This document shows positions 15,955 to 23,969 of a DNA stretch of 27,716 bases, piece by piece. A program made the position numbers and the translations under genes. The DNA lies in the NCBI GenBank assembly GCA_020725805.1, contig DYEF01000095.1, positions 1-27,716 on the forward strand, given 5' to 3'. A model generated the notes under the pieces. That model saw only the letters and a list, made by a program, of their open reading frames with translations. It was not told the origin of the DNA and searched no databases. This DNA is from Bdellovibrio sp. (GTDB taxonomy: Bacteria; Myxococcota; SpSt-1050). How positions within the stretch are numbered: the first letter of the stretch is position 1; each line of letters starts with the position of its first letter.

Positions 15955-17403
15955 ATGAGACGGATATTAGTAATAAACGAGAAAGAGCCTATTAGGCTTG
16001 GTCTTAAAACCGCCATTGAAAGTGAAGCAACCAGAAATTTTTTAGGTATAACTTATAAAATAGAGGTATACACTGCAAAAAATGGATCTGAAGGGATTGC
16101 TATATTTAAACAAAAGACACCAGATGTGGTTATTACTGATATTAAAATGAAGGATATGTCGGGAGCTAATTTATTAAAAGAGATACTCTCAATTGACAAA
16201 AAGGCAATAGTAATAATGTTAGCAGACCTACCAATTTATAGTGAGGCTATAGAATATATAAAATTAGGTGCATATAATTATGTTGCTAAACCATGGAAGA
16301 TTACAGATATTAGAAAGGAGTTGAAAAAGATATTTTCTATTCAGCAAAACAGTGAGCAGAAATCAAAACTTCTTGAAAACAATACAATATCCAATAATGA
16401 GATCAAGAACCATTTTCAATTAGGAGATTTTATAGGTAGTTCTAAAGGGATAATAGATATTGTTTCAATAATAGAAAAGGTTTCAACAACCGATTTGCCG
16501 GTTCTCATTATCGGGGAGCAGGGAACAGAAAAAGAGATTATCGCAAAATGTATTCATAAGCTTTCACCAAGAAAAAATAACCCATTTATTAAGATAAACT
16601 GTTGGACATCCACTGAGAACTCTCTTGAGAGAGAGATGTTTGGATATGAAGAAGTTGTATTTGATGGAACAACAAAGCACAGGTTGGGCAGATATGAGAT
16701 TGCTAATGACGGGACAATATTTTTAGAAGATATCGAAGAAATGCCTATTAAAACACAAGCTAAGTTATTAAGAGTGATAGAGGAGAACGAATTGGAGAGA
16801 GTTGGAGTTGAAAAGACCATAAAAGTAAATGCTAGAATTATAGCCTCCACCAGTAAAGATCTTCGCAAAGAAATACAGGAAAAGAGGTTTAGCAATGATT
16901 TATACTACAAACTCAATATAGTTCAAATATATGTGCCTCCGCTCAGAGAAAGGAAAGAGGATATTCCTGATATTGCAAGACACTTCATTAAGAGACACAA
17001 GGATAGACTTATTTCTGATGTGACCGATATTTCCGACGAGGCAATTCAATTTCTTCAGAGATATTACTGGCCAGGTAACACCCGAGAACTTGAAAATGTA
17101 ATTGAGCAGAGTATTCTATTAGCATCAGGCAAAATCATAGAACAAGAGAATCTTCCACCATATATAAAAAGAATTTATAATCCAGACAATGATATTATTT
17201 TATCAGCTAATGATTTCCCAAAAAACATGAATCTTAATCAATATATTGCTGAGATAGAAACTAGAATTATAAAGGAGGCGTTAAAACTCTCAGGAAATGA
17301 TAAATCGAAAACCGCAAAACTACTAGGTATAAAGATATCTGCGCTTAATTATAAAATCTCGAAACTTCGCTTGAATGAAGATTTAAGCAAGGAAAAAGAA
17401 TAG
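15955..17403 (+). CDS. NtrC-type response regulator with degenerate AAA+ and GAFTGA motifs
   Basis: A 482-residue protein with receiver, AAA+ and Fis-type HTH domains in the order of sigma-54 activators. Receiver 1-125: phospho-acceptor D62 (VVITDIKM) and K112 (VAKPW) are present, but the acidic pair near the N-terminus (usually DDE) reads NEKE. AAA+ about 155-395: Walker A is GEQGTEKE (187-194; consensus GESGTGKE, Lys kept), the sigma-54 contact loop GAFTGA is replaced by VVFDGT (234-239), and Walker B is GTIFLEDI (253-260) with Asp/Glu order changed. LRERKEDI and WPGNTREL are intact. HTH 443-470 (SKTAKLLGIKISALNYKI) is intact. Without the loop Thr it is unlikely to open sigma-54 promoters normally. 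ATG 15955 has only a weak GAGAAA site. The gene is visibly AT-richer than its neighbours and has no kinase beside it. Confidence 0.85.
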   Translation: MRRILVINEKEPIRLGLKTAIESEATRNFLGITYKIEVYTAKNGSEGIAIFKQKTPDVVITDIKMKDMSGANLLKEILSIDKKAIVIMLADLPIYSEAIEYIKLGAYNYVAKPWKITDIRKELKKIFSIQQNSEQKSKLLENNTISNNEIKNHFQLGDFIGSSKGIIDIVSIIEKVSTTDLPVLIIGEQGTEKEIIAKCIHKLSPRKNNPFIKINCWTSTENSLEREMFGYEEVVFDGTTKHRLGRYEIANDGTIFLEDIEEMPIKTQAKLLRVIEENELERVGVEKTIKVNARIIASTSKDLRKEIQEKRFSNDLYYKLNIVQIYVPPLRERKEDIPDIARHFIKRHKDRLISDVTDISDEAIQFLQRYYWPGNTRELENVIEQSILLASGKIIEQENLPPYIKRIYNPDNDIILSANDFPKNMNLNQYIAEIETRIIKEALKLSGNDKSKTAKLLGIKISALNYKISKLRLNEDLSKEKE

Positions 17404-17438
17404 GTTCTATATTTAGTCAGTTCCATATACAAAAAATC

Positions 17439-17449
17439 AGTGCCAGGCA
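17439..17449. repeat. Single copy of the GTGCCAGGCA repeat
   Basis: AGTGCCAGGCA occurs in the 251-base gap between the regulator and yifB, matching the core of the copies at 9863 and 21954/21969. The same gap also contains related but imperfect pieces (GGCAGGC at 17532-17538 and TGCCCGGCA at 17563-17571), which could be decayed units. The remainder of the gap is AT-rich with no gene visible. Confidence 0.35.
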
Positions 17450-17490
17450 GGCCATAACACCTTAATCAATCTAACCATTTGATATTATTT

Positions 17491-17510
17491 CATAATCATA
17501 AATCATTATG
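17491..17510. promoter_or_regulatory. Inverted repeat in the leader region of the yifB-recA operon
   Basis: CATAAT (17491-17496) and ATTATG (17505-17510) are perfect arms around CATAAATC. This is a possible operator about 145 bases upstream of yifB. It does not match a known SOS box. In such AT-rich sequence the match may be chance. Confidence 0.2.
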
Positions 17511-17654
17511 CAACTCTATTGCTGGTTTCCGGCAGGCTTTAACCAACAATATATAGGCAATCTGCCCGGCATTCACAATAACACCTGTAAAAGACGAGAA
17601 CTGAAAAATCTGGAACAGAAATTGCAGTGACAAAGAAAATATGGAGGTTTTATA

Positions 17655-19190
17655 ATGCTCTCTGTAATAAATTCTGCAACCACATTAGGCATCGACGGAG
17701 TAATAATCAAGGTCGAGGCCGACATCAGCATAGGTCTTCAGAATTTTTCAATCGTCGGACTCCCCGAGGCATCTGTAAAGGAGAGCAAAACCCGTGTCCA
17801 GAGTGCAGTAAAGAACAGCGGATTTGACATACCCCCCAAGAAAATAACAATTAACCTCGCACCGGCAGACCTCAAAAAGGACGGCACAAAATTCGACCTC
17901 CCGATTGCTATCGCCATTTTATATGCACTTCAGAACGTCAGGGAAGAGAGACTCGGCGAGACGGTAATAATCGGGGAGCTCTCCCTCACAGGCGAATTAA
18001 GACCGGTAAAAGGCGTCCTTCCCATTGCAGTAGAGACCCGTGACCGCGGATTCAAATATCTGCTTCTGCCCGAAAAGAACGCCCCCGAGGCATCGGTTGT
18101 TGACAATATATCGGTCATACCGGTTAGCAATCTTGCACAGGCAATAAGCTGGCTGAACAAGGAGACAGAGATAAACTATGACAGGGAAAACAATTGCATA
18201 ATCAGGGACTCGGAGACAGAATATCCCGAAGACTTCCGCGATGTAAAAGGACAGGAGCACGCCAAACGGGCACTTGAGATAGCAGCCTCTGGAGGCCACA
18301 ACATAATAATGGTTGGTCCGCCCGGCTCAGGAAAGACAATGCTCGCAAGGAGGCTACGAACTATTCTGCCACCGATGAACTTCAACGAATCGCTCGAGAC
18401 TACAAAAATCTACTCCGTAATGGGACTTCTGAAAACGGGGATATCCCTCATCCGTAACCGGCCCTTCAGGTCCCCTCACCATACAATATCCGACGTGGGG
18501 CTCATCGGCGGAGGTTCCATACCGAAACCGGGAGAGGTCTCGGTCTCACACAACGGCATTCTCTTTCTGGATGAACTCCCCGAGTTTTCAAAATCCGTCC
18601 TCGAGGTCCTAAGACAACCTATGGAAGACCGGGAGGTCACTATATCGAGGGCGCTTCTTTCCATTACATATCCTGCCAATTTTATGCTGGTAGCCGCTAT
18701 GAATCCCTGTCCCTGCGGATACCTCGGCGACCCCAATCACAAATGTCTCTGTTCGTATCCGACTATCCAGAAATACAGGACGAGAATATCCGGACCGCTT
18801 CTGGACCGGATTGATATCCATATAGACGTACCACCCGTTCAGTACTCCGAACTCTCGAGTCAGAGAGAGGGCGAACCCTCATCCAGAATCAGGGAACGGG
18901 TCATCAGGGCGAGGCAGATTCAGGAAGAGAGGTTCAGAAAGCACAGCAATATCTACTGCAACTCCCAGATGACAACAAGGCTCATACGCAAATACTGTCC
19001 CCTGAACAGCGAGGCACAGGAACTTATCAGGAATGCAATGGAAAAACTGCATATGTCAGCCCGTGCCCACGACAGAATAATAAAACTTGCACGAACAATT
19101 GCGGATATCGAAGAGTCAGAAAAAATCGAGGCACGTCACATTGCAGAGGCAATACAATACAGAACACTCGACAGAAACCAATTCAACTAA
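17655..19190 (+). CDS. comM: YifB/ComM family Mg-chelatase-like AAA+ ATPase
   Basis: A 511-residue protein of the ComM (YifB) family, a hexameric helicase that promotes branch migration during natural transformation in bacteria where it was studied. N-terminal ChlI-type domain 1-170 ([19 protein letters not shown], then [20 protein letters not shown]), AAA+ domain with Walker A GPPGSGKT (221-228) and Walker B GILFLDE (301-307), [17 protein letters not shown] (271-287), the Cys motif [11 protein letters not shown]...CLC (350-366), and a C-terminal helical domain ([30 protein letters not shown]). ATG 17655 follows GGAGG by 7 bases. It lies 11 bases upstream of recA, so the two are co-transcribed. 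Family is certain; whether the host is transformable is not known from this window. Confidence 0.95.
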   Translation: MLSVINSATTLGIDGVIIKVEADISIGLQNFSIVGLPEASVKESKTRVQSAVKNSGFDIPPKKITINLAPADLKKDGTKFDLPIAIAILYALQNVREERLGETVIIGELSLTGELRPVKGVLPIAVETRDRGFKYLLLPEKNAPEASVVDNISVIPVSNLAQAISWLNKETEINYDRENNCIIRDSETEYPEDFRDVKGQEHAKRALEIAASGGHNIIMVGPPGSGKTMLARRLRTILPPMNFNESLETTKIYSVMGLLKTGISLIRNRPFRSPHHTISDVGLIGGGSIPKPGEVSVSHNGILFLDELPEFSKSVLEVLRQPMEDREVTISRALLSITYPANFMLVAAMNPCPCGYLGDPNHKCLCSYPTIQKYRTRISGPLLDRIDIHIDVPPVQYSELSSQREGEPSSRIRERVIRARQIQEERFRKHSNIYCNSQMTTRLIRKYCPLNSEAQELIRNAMEKLHMSARAHDRIIKLARTIADIEESEKIEARHIAEAIQYRTLDRNQFN

Positions 19191-19201
19191 AGGAGGATTT
19201 T

Positions 19202-20203
19202 ATGAAAAATGATGAAAGACAGAAGAGGATTGCAAAGATTATCTCCGATATCGAAAAGCAGTTCGGTAAAGGGGCTATTCTTCAGATGGGAGAGGAGAGG
19301 CATCAGGAGATTCCCACTATCTCGACCGGTTCTATCGCCCTGAACTCTGCACTTGGTAGCGGAGGCTTTCCTCGTGGCAGGGTAGTTGAGATATTCGGTC
19401 CCGAATCTTCGGGGAAGACCACTCTTGCACTTCACGCCATTGCAGAGGCCCAGAAGGCGGGACTGATTACTACCTTCATCGATGCCGAACACGCACTGGA
19501 TATCAATTATGCAATAAAAATCGGAGTCGACCCCAAGAATCTTCTTCTCTCGCAGCCGGACTACGGTGAACAGGCACTCGAAATCGCCGACAACCTGATA
19601 AGAAACAATTCATCCGACCTGATCGTCATCGATTCGGTCGCTGCCCTCGTCCCGAAGGCGGAAATCGAGGGAGAGATGGGAGACTCCCACATGGGTCTTC
19701 AGGCAAGGCTTATGTCACAGGCACTAAGAAAACTCACGGCGATTACCCACAAAACCAATTCAATGGTCATCTTCATCAATCAGGTCAGAAATAAGATCGG
19801 CGTTGTCTACGGCAATCCCGAGACCACAACCGGCGGTAATGCCCTCAAATTCTATGCATCCGTCAGACTTGAGGTCAGAAAGGCAGAAAACATAAAGCAG
19901 GGAGAGAATATCATCGGCAACAGAATCAGGGTCAAGGTGGTCAAGAACAAGATAGCAGCACCTTTCAAGGAAGTAATGCTCGAAGTAATCTACGGTGAAG
20001 GAATAAATGTCAATGCAGAGATTGTGGATCTGGCCACAGAAAAGGGAATAATTACAAAATCCGGCACATGGTATTCATATAAAGACGAACAGCTCGGTCA
20101 GGGGAGAGATAATGTCATAGCATTACTCAAACAGAATCATACCCTGAAAGAGAAATTGGTCAAAGAACTGTTCAGCGACGAAGTCAGGAAGGCTGTAGCG
20201 TGA
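19202..20203 (+). CDS. recA: RecA recombinase
   Basis: Core strand-exchange protein, 333 residues. P-loop GPESSGKT (66-73), the FIDAEHALD segment, [37 protein letters not shown] region, and loop L2 with [20 protein letters not shown] are all intact. The C-terminus ends SDEVRKAVA and lacks the long acidic tail of E. coli RecA (353 residues); a short tail is seen in many lineages. ATG 19202 follows AAAGGAGG by 5 bases. recA is inside an operon: yifB stops 11 bases before it and an NlpC/P60 gene starts 16 bases after it. I see no LexA-type box directly upstream; SOS control, if any, would have to act upstream of yifB. Confidence 0.98.
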   Translation: MKNDERQKRIAKIISDIEKQFGKGAILQMGEERHQEIPTISTGSIALNSALGSGGFPRGRVVEIFGPESSGKTTLALHAIAEAQKAGLITTFIDAEHALDINYAIKIGVDPKNLLLSQPDYGEQALEIADNLIRNNSSDLIVIDSVAALVPKAEIEGEMGDSHMGLQARLMSQALRKLTAITHKTNSMVIFINQVRNKIGVVYGNPETTTGGNALKFYASVRLEVRKAENIKQGENIIGNRIRVKVVKNKIAAPFKEVMLEVIYGEGINVNAEIVDLATEKGIITKSGTWYSYKDEQLGQGRDNVIALLKQNHTLKEKLVKELFSDEVRKAVA

Positions 20204-20219
20204 AAAGAAGGGAGAGGCA

Positions 20220-21074
20220 ATGAATACAAGCACAGTTTCGAACAGCAATTATCCCGAAGACAGGTACAAATATTACAATAATTCAAGTGAATGCATCGAA
20301 CCTGCAGAGACAAACCTGAATACAGTTTCAGTTGAGCACAATAATTCTAAAGTAATACAGGATAATTCCATTCAACCTCAGACAACAGTAGTAGACACCC
20401 TGAGCCCTGCCGGAACAGATATCAGCGCAAACACCCTTAGTCTCGCAAAAACAATAAAGATGAAGACGGAAAAATTCAAACAAGACCATTACGATGAGGC
20501 ATTCGAACTGAAAGGCACAAACCAGAAAAGACCGAACATAAAAAATTATTTGCAGGTAGCAGAGAAATTGCAGAAAAAAGACATTGAAGTAGATGAAAAA
20601 TTTTTAAGGGCAAACAGTACAGACTGCAGCGGATTCATCAAAATGCTCTACGAAAAAAGCGGAATGTCACTGCAACCAAAGATGCAGGCAGAAGAGAAGA
20701 AGCTGATGGATACATACGGCAGCAAATCAGAAAGATTCAGGGAACTGGACAGAGGGGCCGAACTTTTAAGGAGGGCTTCTGAACCTGTAGACCCGGATAA
20801 TGTCAAACCCGGAGACCTTATATTCTTCAAGGAGGTAAAAACATTAAAAAAAGACAGGCAGAACGGAGCCCCGCCCGAACTGCAATTAACCGATTATGCT
20901 ACACACATAGGAATTGTCAGCGAGATAACCAGCGATAAAAACGGCAGGCAAATCTCTTTTATTCACAAATCAACAAACGGCGGAGTGGTAGAGTCGAAAC
21001 TGGACTCGCCTGCAAGAGCCGGACATAGAATCAATTACTCTGATTTGAACCCGACATTCGGGAGAATCGAATAA
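20220..21074 (+). CDS. NlpC/P60-type cysteine peptidase-like protein in the recA operon
   Basis: A 284-residue protein. The C-terminal half has the NlpC/P60 signature: STDCSGFIKMLYE with nucleophile C136, PGDLIFF (197-203), ATHIGIV with H229, and FIHKST with H249 as a possible third residue. Such enzymes usually cut D-Glu-diaminopimelate bonds in peptidoglycan stem peptides. Residues 1-80 are Asn/Ser/Thr/Gln-rich and probably disordered. No Sec signal peptide or membrane span is visible, which is unusual for a wall hydrolase; export by another route, use during lysis, or a cytosolic amidase role are open. ATG 20220 has a GGGAGAGG site and starts 16 bases after recA; a terminator overlaps its stop codon, making it the last gene of the yifB-recA operon. 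Confidence 0.85.
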   Translation: MNTSTVSNSNYPEDRYKYYNNSSECIEPAETNLNTVSVEHNNSKVIQDNSIQPQTTVVDTLSPAGTDISANTLSLAKTIKMKTEKFKQDHYDEAFELKGTNQKRPNIKNYLQVAEKLQKKDIEVDEKFLRANSTDCSGFIKMLYEKSGMSLQPKMQAEEKKLMDTYGSKSERFRELDRGAELLRRASEPVDPDNVKPGDLIFFKEVKTLKKDRQNGAPPELQLTDYATHIGIVSEITSDKNGRQISFIHKSTNGGVVESKLDSPARAGHRINYSDLNPTFGRIE

Positions 21075-21105
21075 GGTGGTGCCTGTGGGGGGAACCACCT
21101 TTTCT
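21073..21105 (+). terminator. Terminator of the yifB-recA-NlpC/P60 operon
   Basis: AAGGTGGT (21073-21080) pairs with ACCACCTT (21094-21101) around a 13-base G-rich loop and is followed by TTCT. The stem starts within the TAA stop codon of the NlpC/P60 gene. On the other strand no T run follows, so it should not stop the convergent spoIID transcript. Confidence 0.8.
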
Positions 21106-22306
21106 AATAAATCTTTTCTATCGTTACGCCCTTGAAGTAGTGAAAGAGGATTTCTCTGTAACCTTTTCCGTCCTCTGCCATTTTTTTTGCCCCGTACTGA
21201 CAGAGCCCTACGCCGTGCCCGAAACCTTTTCCGGAGACTGTCAATTCACCATCTTTATACGAAAGAGAAAAATCTGAACTCTTCAGCACATTAAACCCTA
21301 TCTTCTCTCTGAACTGGTTCTTGGTCAGAAGAGTTGTCTTATCCCCTTTTATCCTGATTTTATCATTCTCTTCGCAGATTTTATCTATATTTTTTAAGCC
21401 TAATATCTTCTTTAATTTTTCGGCCTTAATCTGATATCTCCATCCCTTTCCGTACGGACATTCACCACCGCAACTGCATATAACTGGCACCAAGTAAGGC
21501 TTTTCAAATCCGAAAATTTTACTTGCCGGTAAAGTCCTGCCACCGCAACAGGAGTGATACAGCGCATCAATTATCTCGCCGTTGTACTTCAGCACCTCTC
21601 CTGCTGTACCGGAGACCGCCTGAATAACCTCCAGCGAATCCTCCGAAAAAGTGCCATATACCTGATCTGTTGTAGTATGTCCTATGTCATACAAGCAGTT
21701 CTTCGAACTGTATTTCTTCTTCAGTACGTAGGTCCGGGCAAGGACCGCCTGAGCCTTCAGGGCCTCAAGGGGCCAGTTCGGGTTCATCTCCTTACTGATA
21801 CTATGTCTCAGATAATCTTCAATATCCACCACATTGATTATCTTGAAGCTTCCGGTTACTAATCTAACCTCCAGATCTCCTTTTATAAATCTTCCGTTAA
21901 TCTCAATTGTTGAAGACTCGTTTAGGAATATCAAAGAATTAAACTTTGCATTAGTGCCAGGTAAAGAGGTGCCAGGTAGAATTATTGCATCTTTCAATGA
22001 CAGATTGAATGTCTTTCTTGACTCCACTTCTGCAATCAGTTTCTGTTTCCCTGCAGCTTTCTTATCTTTTGCCGTCATAAGTGAGGATATCTCGTCTGAT
22101 TCTTCTGATTCCCCGCACAATACATTATCCCCTTCTTCCGAATATATTTTTCCCTTCTCCATAGTTATTTTCAGAGAATCTCCCTCAACCGGCATAAGAA
22201 CCCTTACTGACTCGGATGCCAGAATATCAGAAGTCAGTGCAAAAAGAATTACAGAAGAGGCAAGTATTTTATAGATATTTTCGCATATATGTTGTAATAA
22301 TGCCAT
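21104..22306 (-). CDS. SpoIID/LytB-type peptidoglycan lytic enzyme, exported
   Basis: A 400-residue protein. Residues 1-30 form a signal peptide (n-region MALLQHICENIYK, hydrophobic core to ILA). The SpoIID domain covers about 140-400: SKEMNPNWPLEALKAQAVLARTYVL with catalytic-type E173, DQVYGTF, YHSCCGGRT (250-257, zinc-ligand region), and GKGFGHGVGLCQYGA (359-373). SpoIID proteins are lytic transglycosylases acting on denuded glycan; in non-sporulating diderms their relatives are taken to work in septum or wall remodelling. Extra cysteines occur at 277, 279 and 283. Residues 111-118 (PGTSLPGT) are encoded by a copy of the GTGCCAGG repeat. ATG 22306 has no ribosome binding site and lies 10 bases from the divergent glycosyltransferase start; the mRNA is probably leaderless. 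Confidence 0.88.
   Translation of the reverse strand: MALLQHICENIYKILASSVILFALTSDILASESVRVLMPVEGDSLKITMEKGKIYSEEGDNVLCGESEESDEISSLMTAKDKKAAGKQKLIAEVESRKTFNLSLKDAIILPGTSLPGTNAKFNSLIFLNESSTIEINGRFIKGDLEVRLVTGSFKIINVVDIEDYLRHSISKEMNPNWPLEALKAQAVLARTYVLKKKYSSKNCLYDIGHTTTDQVYGTFSEDSLEVIQAVSGTAGEVLKYNGEIIDALYHSCCGGRTLPASKIFGFEKPYLVPVICSCGGECPYGKGWRYQIKAEKLKKILGLKNIDKICEENDKIRIKGDKTTLLTKNQFREKIGFNVLKSSDFSLSYKDGELTVSGKGFGHGVGLCQYGAKKMAEDGKGYREILFHYFKGVTIEKIY
21954..21976. repeat. Two-unit GTGCCAGG repeat inside spoIID
   Basis: GTGCCAG at 21954 and GTGCCAGG at 21969 start 15 bases apart, in the same TGCCAG-(AAAG)-TGCCAGG layout as the intergenic copy at 9852-9873. Read on the coding strand they give LPGTSLPGT in frame, in the poorly conserved region before the SpoIID domain. 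Because 15 is a multiple of three, the reading frame is kept. Confidence 0.45.
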
Positions 22307-22313
22307 AGTATTA

Positions 22314-22341
22314 AGTATGAGTAATTATAGGATTTTGTCAA
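22314..22341 (-). promoter_or_regulatory. Candidate spoIID promoter lying inside the divergent gene
   Basis: On the minus strand TTGACA (22341-22336) is followed after 16 bases by CATACT (22319-22314), four of six matches to TATAAT. The predicted start is near 22307, next to the spoIID ATG at 22306, giving a leaderless transcript. The box lies within the first codons of the divergent glycosyltransferase gene. Confidence 0.35.
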
Positions 22342-23969
22342 AATTTTGGCTCTTTGTAATATTGCTTGCCCCGCTCTTTCTGCTCACTTACTTCAATCAC
22401 TTTCATAAAGACTGGCCTAATCCAAACGAAACTGCCAGACTATACCTGGCACTCGCTATCGCAGAGCGCGGCGAATTCAATATCGACAGCGAAATCAGCA
22501 GGTATGGAGTGATATGGGACAGGGCTGTTTATAAAAACAAAATCTATTCGGACAAGGCACCGGGGATATCATTTGCTTCGGTACCCGCACTCTTTTTGAG
22601 TAAAATAGTCCATAAATATCTTATCGGAAAATCACCTAATCTGAGAACGAGTTACATTCTGGCCATATTGTCAACATCGGTTCTTTTGACACTGATATCT
22701 CTTCTTTTTCTCATAAAACTCTTCAACATTTACAATCTCTCCCTCAATACATCTTTAATTTCATTGCTTACACTTGTAGCCGGCACCTATCTCAATACCT
22801 ATTCGATGCTCTTCTTCGGACATCAGTTCTCATCAGCTCTGCTTCTCATCTCATTCGTCCTTATCGAGATTTATATCAGAGAGAACCGTAAACCTGTCTA
22901 TATAATATCTGCTGCATTTTTTGCCTCTTATGCCTTTATTTCGGAATACCCCACGATCCTGATATCAGCCATTATGTTCCTCTATCTCCTGATAGAGTCA
23001 AAGGAGAAGAAAGTCATTCTATACTCAATATCTGCCGTTGTACCGGTACTCCTGCTTATGCACTACTTCAATACCTGTTTCGGTTCGCCTTTTTCAACAG
23101 GTTATCAGCATCTCGACTCGGAGACATTTGCAAGGATTCACAGGGAGGGATTACTCGGATTCAAGTATCCGGACCCGAAGGCAATCGTAAATCTCCTCTT
23201 CGGTTCACAGCGTGGTCTTCTCTTCTTCTCACCCGTTCTGATATTTGCCTTTGCCGGTCTAATGAAATCCGTATTCAGATCCGGCCTGGCAAGATTCATT
23301 CTGATACTTTCTGTCCTGTACATCCTTCTGATATCCTCATTCGGCTACTGGATCGGAGGAGATGCAGCAGGTGCCAGACACCTGATGCCTCTCAATTACT
23401 TTCTGATAATCCCGCTTGCATTCCTGCTGGAAGAGAAGCAGAAGAGTCCCTTAATTTTATCAGTGTTCTTTGGATTACTTTTTATCTCTGTCCACAATAT
23501 CACTGTTACGAATATAAGCTGGCCGTTCTTCCCGCCGCAGTTTCTAAACCCCATAGGCGACTTTGCATATATCCTGATAAAAGACGGATATGTCACAAAT
23601 TCAGTAGCGAACCTGTTTGACATCTACGGTTACGGCTCTGCCGGAATATTTCTTCTTGTGCTCTTTCTGATTCTGATTACTTCAGCGATATTTTACCTGA
23701 GAGATTACCTCAAAGGATATATCATTGCCGCAGAGATATTCATAATATGGGTCTTAATCATTATGATTCTCTTCCCTTCAAAGCCGGACGAGGGTAATTA
23801 CAGGGAAATAAAGAGAATAGAAAATTCATTCGACCCGAAGCCGGAAACATACCTTCCGTTTGAAAAATACCCCAAATCAGATTATAAAATTTGTATAAAA
23901 AGAGGTAATGTGTTATTAAAAAACAGCAATATTTCTGATGCACTCAGAGAGTACAGGTGTTCAAGATGA
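22317..23969 (+). CDS. GT-C fold membrane glycosyltransferase (GT39/PMT-like)
   Basis: A 550-residue integral membrane protein with about 12 spans (first at about 10-24, last at about 473-490). The first long loop has NETARLYLALAIAERGEFNI (37-56) and a conserved downstream pattern, DRAVYKNKIYSDKAPGISF, that I know from bacterial lipid-linked-sugar-dependent glycosyltransferases of this type; the acidic residue in NET is the likely catalytic position. A later IGGDAAGARHLMPL matches the usual 'GG..GARHL.P' loop. Such enzymes move sugars from polyprenyl-phosphate donors to lipids, glycans or proteins on the outer face of the inner membrane; donor and acceptor are unknown. ATG 22317 is only 10 bases from spoIID and lacks a ribosome binding site, so its start is the less certain part. 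The next gene overlaps its stop codon. Confidence 0.82.
   Translation: MSNYRILSKFWLFVILLAPLFLLTYFNHFHKDWPNPNETARLYLALAIAERGEFNIDSEISRYGVIWDRAVYKNKIYSDKAPGISFASVPALFLSKIVHKYLIGKSPNLRTSYILAILSTSVLLTLISLLFLIKLFNIYNLSLNTSLISLLTLVAGTYLNTYSMLFFGHQFSSALLLISFVLIEIYIRENRKPVYIISAAFFASYAFISEYPTILISAIMFLYLLIESKEKKVILYSISAVVPVLLLMHYFNTCFGSPFSTGYQHLDSETFARIHREGLLGFKYPDPKAIVNLLFGSQRGLLFFSPVLIFAFAGLMKSVFRSGLARFILILSVLYILLISSFGYWIGGDAAGARHLMPLNYFLIIPLAFLLEEKQKSPLILSVFFGLLFISVHNITVTNISWPFFPPQFLNPIGDFAYILIKDGYVTNSVANLFDIYGYGSAGIFLLVLFLILITSAIFYLRDYLKGYIIAAEIFIIWVLIIMILFPSKPDEGNYREIKRIENSFDPKPETYLPFEKYPKSDYKICIKRGNVLLKNSNISDALREYRCSR

Noticed and set aside
17590-17632. Possible SOS (LexA) box before yifB-recA: two GAAC words and a CTGT
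   Set aside because: The GAAC words are direct, not inverted, and the CTGT...ACTG pair is not a palindrome; no known LexA consensus is met.
23370-23385. AGGTGCCAGACACCT as another copy of the GTGCCAGG repeat
   Set aside because: It encodes the conserved GARHLMP loop of the GT-C enzyme and differs in the core, so chance within coding sequence explains it.
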